The notes beneath the pieces were generated by a model, which saw nothing but the letters and a program-made list of their open reading frames with translations, was not told where the DNA came from and made no database searches. Source: an uncultured Sanguibacteroides sp. (lineage in GTDB: Bacteria > Bacteroidota > Bacteroidia > Bacteroidales > Marinifilaceae). From it: a stretch of 64,000 bases of DNA. How positions within the stretch are numbered: position 1 is the stretch's first letter; each line of letters opens with the position of its first letter. The DNA lies in contig NZ_UQRQ01000005.1 of NCBI RefSeq assembly GCF_900543425.1, positions 115,588 through 179,587 of the forward strand, in the 5' to 3' direction. Made by a program: the position numbers and the translations under genes. Positions 60,099-64,000 of the stretch are shown in pieces.

Positions 60099-61109
60099 AT
60101 GCGTGATTTATTCGGTAGAATCGGTCATTTATTTAAAGAACGGAAGCATCTGCATTTAAAACGCAATATTATTACTTATGGGGTATGCCTCATCATTGCA
60201 ACGGTATTGTGGTTTTTAAATACGTTAAACAAGGAGTACGTGACACAGATCACATACCCCATACGATACACGGATATGCCCAAGGGAAAATTACTTGTTT
60301 CCGAGCTACCGCAAGAGATGACATTGGAGATCAGGGCTCATGGTTTTGCCTTGTTACGCTATAAAATAGGAACCTCTTTCTTACCCATCGTATTCAACGT
60401 GAACAGTTACAGTAACGGTGTACTCGACAAGAAAGATATACTGGACTATACCCTGAATACGACAGACATTAAGGACAGAATTGCCGCTCAATTAAATTCG
60501 GACATCAAACTATTGAATATCACTCCGGAAACCATACAGTTCCAATTCTCCAAGTTCGAAAGTAAGGTCGTACCCGTACAACCTCGAGTGGAGTATTCGT
60601 TGAAAAAACAATACATGCTGAAAAACCCGATATCCGTGCAACCCGACAAATTAACAATTAGCGGTCCGGCTTCCGTCATCGATACGATCCGGTACGTGCG
60701 CACCCTCCCTGTCCGCCTTAAAGATCTATCCAAAGATATCACGAAAAATGTCTCATTTGAAGAAATACACGGTGTTCAACTGGGTGACGATAATGCAAAA
60801 ATCCTGATCGAAGTGGAACGTTTCACCGAGTCTAAAAAGAACGTGACGTTAACCGTAAAGAATTTACCGGATTCTCTACAAATGCGATTATTTCCCAGCA
60901 TCATAGATGTTACGTTCGACGTGGGACTTAGTCGATACGATCAAGTTACGGATACAAGTTTCAGGTTTAGTGTGAATTATGATCAGATCACTAAAGGTAC
61001 TACAACCTTAAACGTAACACTTGAGAAATACCCGCCCTATATTCAAAACCTCTCTTTCTCGCCTGAACGGGTAGAATTTCTTATTGAAAAAAAATCAAAT
61101 AAACGGTGA
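60099..61109 (+). CDS. YbbR/CdaR-like domain membrane protein
   Basis: A 336-residue protein with one N-terminal membrane helix (NIITYGVCLIIATVLWFLNTL, about 21-41) and an extracytoplasmic part. This part has at least two YbbR repeats (about 45-140 and 155-235; KLTISGPASVIDTIRYVRTLPVRL) and a third divergent one. In Firmicutes CdaR, a YbbR protein, controls the c-di-AMP cyclase CdaA; no cyclase is next to it here, and the Bacteroidetes role is unproven. Its stop overlaps the coaE start by one base (TGATG). Confidence 0.9.
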   Translation: MRDLFGRIGHLFKERKHLHLKRNIITYGVCLIIATVLWFLNTLNKEYVTQITYPIRYTDMPKGKLLVSELPQEMTLEIRAHGFALLRYKIGTSFLPIVFNVNSYSNGVLDKKDILDYTLNTTDIKDRIAAQLNSDIKLLNITPETIQFQFSKFESKVVPVQPRVEYSLKKQYMLKNPISVQPDKLTISGPASVIDTIRYVRTLPVRLKDLSKDITKNVSFEEIHGVQLGDDNAKILIEVERFTESKKNVTLTVKNLPDSLQMRLFPSIIDVTFDVGLSRYDQVTDTSFRFSVNYDQITKGTTTLNVTLEKYPPYIQNLSFSPERVEFLIEKKSNKR

Positions 61110-61690
61110 TGATGAAAATCGGTCTGACAGGAGGGATCGGTAGTGGTAAGACAACCGTATCCCATATTTTTCAAGCACTCGGTTATCCGGTGTATATTAG
61201 CGACACAAGAGCCTCCTGGTTAATCAATCACCACGATGGAATAAAAAGGGCCCTGGTCTCGCTCTTTGGAAAATCCATTTACCTATTAACGGGAGAATTA
61301 GATAAAAAAAAATTAGCCTCCCTCATATTCAATGACAAAGAGAGGATCGAGCAAGTCAATAAAATCGTCCACCCGGTCGTGACGGAAGATTTTCTGGAAT
61401 GGAGTAAAGCACAGAACACTCCCTTCCTTTTTTTTGAATCGGCAATCCTTTTTGAAGCCGGATTAACTTCTATCTTCGATTATATAATCACGGTCACGGC
61501 AAATCGGGAGACCCGTATCCAACGGGCCATGAAAAGAGATATGGTCGGTCGGGAAAAAATAATAGAACGTATCGACAATCAACTACCGGATGCGAAAAAA
61601 TGCCTGCAATCCGACTTTATCATCTACAATAACGATTCCGACCGTCTTTTGGAACAAATCATTGAAATCGTAAAAAAACTAAAAGCTTAA
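61109..61690 (+). CDS. coaE: Dephospho-CoA kinase
   Basis: A 193-residue cytosolic kinase, the last step of coenzyme A synthesis. Walker A is GLTGGIGSGKTTVSHIF. The substrate part has YPVYISDTRA, HPVVTEDFLEW, FFESAILFEAGL and VTANRETRIQRAMKRD. The start at 61109 overlaps the ybbR stop; ATG 61112 is equally possible. It is translationally coupled to ybbR. Confidence 0.96.
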   Translation: MMKIGLTGGIGSGKTTVSHIFQALGYPVYISDTRASWLINHHDGIKRALVSLFGKSIYLLTGELDKKKLASLIFNDKERIEQVNKIVHPVVTEDFLEWSKAQNTPFLFFESAILFEAGLTSIFDYIITVTANRETRIQRAMKRDMVGREKIIERIDNQLPDAKKCLQSDFIIYNNDSDRLLEQIIEIVKKLKA

Positions 61691-61720
61691 AATAGGGGCC
61701 ATATTGTTCGGGAAACTTTA

Positions 61721-61728
61721 TATTTTTG
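61721..61728 (+). promoter_or_regulatory. -7 box of the TerB/DnaJ gene
   Basis: TATTTTTG fits TAnnTTTG, 44 bases before the ATG at 61773. It lies downstream of an alternative TTG start (61704), which argues for the ATG. Confidence 0.45.
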
Positions 61729-61772
61729 CGAGAAAATATAACAATATAGAGGCCTCTGCAATACTCAATATT

Positions 61773-62495
61773 ATGGGAAAATACGGAAAATGGATAGGAG
61801 CAGGATTAGGATTTGCCATGGGTGGTCCTATCGGAGCATTATTTGGTTTCTTTATCGGGTCGGCTTTTGACTCTCCAACCGTTATCAAAACGACACAGGA
61901 AGGCCCCACAACCTCCGGAAGAGGTGATTTCTTATGCAGTCTGGTCGTATTGGCTACCGCATTAATGAAAGTCGATGAAAAAATCACACGTAATGAATTG
62001 GATTACGTGAAAATCTTCTTTAGAGAAAATTTCGGATTGGAAGGAGAACGGGAAGCGTTGGCCATGATCAAAGAGATTAGGGACAAAGAGATCAGGATCG
62101 AGCCCATATGTATCCAGATTCGACAGAACATGAATATACACGCACGGATTCAATTACTCTATTTCCTTTTCGGATTGGCAAAGGCCGATGGAAATGTATG
62201 TAATCGGGAAATCGGGTTACTGGATCGGATTGCCGATTTGTTGGGAGTAGATTCCACTACTTACCGATCCATAAAATCCATGTATTACGACGATTTGAAT
62301 TCAGCTTACGGTGTTTTGGGAGTTGACCCGTCTGCAGACAATGAAACGATCAAAAAAGCTTACCGGAAAATGGCCATGGAGAACCATCCGGATAAAGTAA
62401 GCTATTTGGGAGAAGACGTACGTAAGGCTGCAGAAAAGAAGTTCATGGCCATCAATCAAGCGTATGAAAAAATAAAGAAACAACGAGGTATATAA
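61773..62495 (+). CDS. TerB-DnaJ (DjlA-like) co-chaperone
   Basis: A 240-residue protein. A glycine-rich hydrophobic N-terminus (GKWIGAGLGFAMGGPIGALFGFFIGSAF) resembles the membrane anchor of DjlA. A TerB-like helical domain with acidic metal-binding-type residues lies at about 55-165 (VDEKITRNELDYVKIFF, FGLAKADGNVCNREI). The C-terminal J domain, about 175-240, has the HPD motif in MENHPDKVSYLG. It should activate an Hsp70 (DnaK) near the membrane. The ATG at 61773 is chosen because the -7 box at 61721 excludes the upstream TTG. Confidence 0.92.
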   Translation: MGKYGKWIGAGLGFAMGGPIGALFGFFIGSAFDSPTVIKTTQEGPTTSGRGDFLCSLVVLATALMKVDEKITRNELDYVKIFFRENFGLEGEREALAMIKEIRDKEIRIEPICIQIRQNMNIHARIQLLYFLFGLAKADGNVCNREIGLLDRIADLLGVDSTTYRSIKSMYYDDLNSAYGVLGVDPSADNETIKKAYRKMAMENHPDKVSYLGEDVRKAAEKKFMAINQAYEKIKKQRGI

Positions 62496-62583
62496 AGCCA
62501 TGTGAATTTCATTTCTAATTATCATTTTATTTCCTCCTTTCGATTATATTTTATTTTTACTTTTACTTTTAAACATTGATTCG

Positions 62584-62591
62584 TATTTTTG
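62584..62591 (+). promoter_or_regulatory. -7 box of the DUF5606 gene
   Basis: TATTTTTG matches TAnnTTTG, 34 bases before the ATG at 62626. The region before it is T-rich, with no clear TTTG. Confidence 0.4.
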
Positions 62592-62625
62592 CAGCCTCAT
62601 TTATAACACATCAAAAAAACAAAGT

Positions 62626-63033
62626 ATGTTAAAAGAGATTTTATCCATATCAGGGAAGCCGGGTTTATACAAGCTAATCAATAATACCCCCAATGCCCTT
62701 ATTGTTGAATCATTAATTGACGGTAAACGTTTTCCGGCATACTCCAATGCCAAAATTATTGCTTTGGAAGATATTTCCATATACACGGAGGACGAAGATA
62801 TGCCGTTAAAAGAAGTATTCAAGCGCATTTATGAAAAAGAAAACGGAGGCCAGACCATTAGCCACAAAGAGTCTTCCGCCAAAATTACAGATTACATCGA
62901 ATCCATCATCCCGGAATACGACAAAGATCGGGTATACGTTTCCGATATGAAAAAGATGTTACAGTGGTATAACCTCTTATTGGAAAAAAATATCTTACTA
63001 TTCGACGAAGAGAAGCAGGAAGAGAGTAAGTAA
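62626..63033 (+). CDS. DUF5606 domain protein
   Basis: A 135-residue soluble protein known across Bacteroidetes. The conserved N-terminal domain (1-70) has LKEILSISGKPGLYKLINNTPNALIVESLIDGKRFPAYSNAKI, then ALEDISIYTEDEDMPLKEVF. The C-terminal part is acidic and helical (SDMKKMLQWYNLLLEKNILLFDEE). The fold is SH3-like by its beta pattern, which is a guess. Function is unknown. It is a single-gene unit with a perfect 17-bp terminator. Confidence 0.9.
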   Translation: MLKEILSISGKPGLYKLINNTPNALIVESLIDGKRFPAYSNAKIIALEDISIYTEDEDMPLKEVFKRIYEKENGGQTISHKESSAKITDYIESIIPEYDKDRVYVSDMKKMLQWYNLLLEKNILLFDEEKQEESK

Positions 63034-63040
63034 TTCTTCT

Positions 63041-63088
63041 AAAAGATGTTTAAAAAGAACTCACTAATCTACTTTTTAAACATCTTTT
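63041..63088 (+). terminator. Terminator of the DUF5606 gene
   Basis: A perfect 17-bp stem, 63041-63057 and 63072-63088, has a 14-base loop and ends in six T, 8 bases past the stop codon. Confidence 0.88.
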
Positions 63089-63112
63089 TTACATAAAGTT
63101 TCAGCCAAAACT

Positions 63113-63820
63113 ATGGGTAACTCTTATTTCCAGTTCAAACAATTTATCGTCCATCAAGAAAAATGTGCCATGAAAGTGGGTACAGATGGAGTTTTACTCG
63201 GGGCATGGGCTGACATCCGGGATAAAAAACGTATTCTCGACATCGGAACCGGAAGTGGATTAATCGCTCTTATGGCTGCCCAACGTAATCCGATTGCAGA
63301 AGTCCATGCTATCGAGATTGACCCGGAAGCTTATTCCCAAGCAAAAGAAAATATCATCAACAGTCCCTGGAGCGACCGTATAAAACTTTTCTTAGGAGCT
63401 ATTCAGCAATTCTCTCCCGGAAAGGGTTACGATGCCATTTTATGTAACCCTCCGTTTTTCATTCATTCGACACCTACACCTTTACCGGAACGAACTTTAG
63501 CAAGACATTGCACGACCTTATCTCATGAAGATCTTTTCATTGCCGTACAAAAACTTTTACTTCCGGGTGGTTTATTCTATGCTATTCTCCCGGTAGCGGA
63601 AGCAGAGAACTTCATAGGATACATTAAGACACAAAAATGGTTTATTAACAAATTAACGAAGGTTTTACCTAACCCCGGTAAAGCCCCCAAACGTTTGCTT
63701 ATGCAGATTTCCGATCGGGAAACTCTTTATCAGGAAGAAGTGTTAATCATTGAGACAGAAAGACATGTATACCATGAAAGTTACAAAAATCTAACCGTAG
63801 ATTTTTACCTGAACGACTAA
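63113..63820 (+). CDS. tRNA1(Val) (adenine-37-N6)-methyltransferase TrmN6-like
   Basis: A 235-residue SAM-dependent methyltransferase of the YfiC/TrmN6 group. Start FQFKQFIVHQEKCAMKVGTDGVLLGAW is the family signature. Motif I is ILDIGTGSGLIALMAAQR. The acidic loop is VHAIEIDPEA. The catalytic NPPF motif is in DAILCNPPFF, typical of amino-group methylation on nucleic acid. It methylates A37 of tRNA-Val in E. coli. Length is normal. Confidence 0.92.
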   Translation: MGNSYFQFKQFIVHQEKCAMKVGTDGVLLGAWADIRDKKRILDIGTGSGLIALMAAQRNPIAEVHAIEIDPEAYSQAKENIINSPWSDRIKLFLGAIQQFSPGKGYDAILCNPPFFIHSTPTPLPERTLARHCTTLSHEDLFIAVQKLLLPGGLFYAILPVAEAENFIGYIKTQKWFINKLTKVLPNPGKAPKRLLMQISDRETLYQEEVLIIETERHVYHESYKNLTVDFYLND

Positions 63821-64000
63821 TCATTTCGTTTTAAATTATTTCACCTCTCCCCTCAGATTTAAATCTCTATACAGAAAAGATTAACGAAGTGTTAACTATC
63901 TAATCACTACCTTCATTTTATCTTTGTAATGTAGAAACAGATAAAAAGACACAGTTTTTTTTCATAAGTTTGTATGTTTAGGTTAGTAGTTAGTAATTAA
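63821..64000. other. Window-end spacer
   Basis: No gene is seen. TATCTTTG at 63919-63926 is a -7 box candidate for a gene beyond the window on the plus strand. Confidence 0.35.

Overview
The window looks like a chromosomal segment of a gut-type Bacteroidales bacterium, most likely in or near the Odoribacteraceae (Butyricimonas/Odoribacter type). This rests on a SusC/SusD pair, several Bacteroidetes-only families (DUF1573, DUF4199, DUF4251, DUF5606, the ThrRS-like nucleoside kinase), promoters of the TTTG-N19/20-TAnnTTTG type, weak or absent Shine-Dalgarno sequences, and anaerobe genes (hydG, ppdK, meaB). The genus is an inference; the order is well supported. No phage, insertion sequence, CRISPR array, rRNA operon or replication origin was seen. 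One tRNA (Trp) is present.

Layout. 1-9.4 kb: a MltF-like lytic transglycosylase, an unknown conserved protein, a HydG-type radical SAM enzyme with a changed auxiliary-cluster motif, YqeY, a MATE pump, a second lytic transglycosylase, a nucleoside kinase and a HAD phosphatase. 9.4-17.6 kb (minus strand): tRNA-Trp, mnmA, an AspT/YidE-type transporter, a GNAT-like protein, a Gate-domain membrane protein, gpsA, lysS. 17.9-31.8 kb: recJ-recR, a giant ABC-2/M1-like/golvesin-like membrane protein, cdd, an amidase-type glucosaminidase with LysM domains, DUF4199, a glycosyltransferase, an MFS carrier, a nitronate monooxygenase-like flavoprotein and a two-gene M16 peptidase pair.

31.9-45.5 kb is the accessory part. 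A SusC-SusD-lipoprotein operon with no glycosidase sits beside the M16 pair, and is followed by a 1.1 kb gene-poor regulatory stretch. Next come a 20-codon relic of another M16 gene, a second copy of the giant ABC-2 protein, a decayed 5' end of a third copy, a TonB-C protein, a DUF4251 protein and a fused SpmA/SpmB-like Gate protein. The relics show that this locus was built by duplication and partial loss. Its theme (outer-membrane uptake, TonB energy, peptidases) suggests peptide or protein-derived nutrients, which is inference only.

45.6-64 kb is mostly core: folD, ffh, an ACT-domain protein, a ProX-type tRNA deacylase, a TIGR01212 radical SAM protein, ppdK, meaB, glnA, a lone HsdR-N nuclease-like domain, queA, AMP nucleosidase, then DUF1573-yajC-ybbR-coaE-TerB/DnaJ-DUF5606-trmN6.

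The best unexplained signals are: (1) a family of about 100-nt AT-rich intergenic elements with inverted ends (ATTGTAGATT / AATCTACAAT type) and GATTnnGTGATT-like words inside; (2) the HydG-type protein in which the usual CX2C of the C-terminal cluster is C-x2-G-x2-C; (3) the ABC-2/M1-like/golvesin-like fusion family with no partner ATPase and a decaying third copy; (4) a perfect Rex-like palindrome upstream of the TIGR01212 gene.
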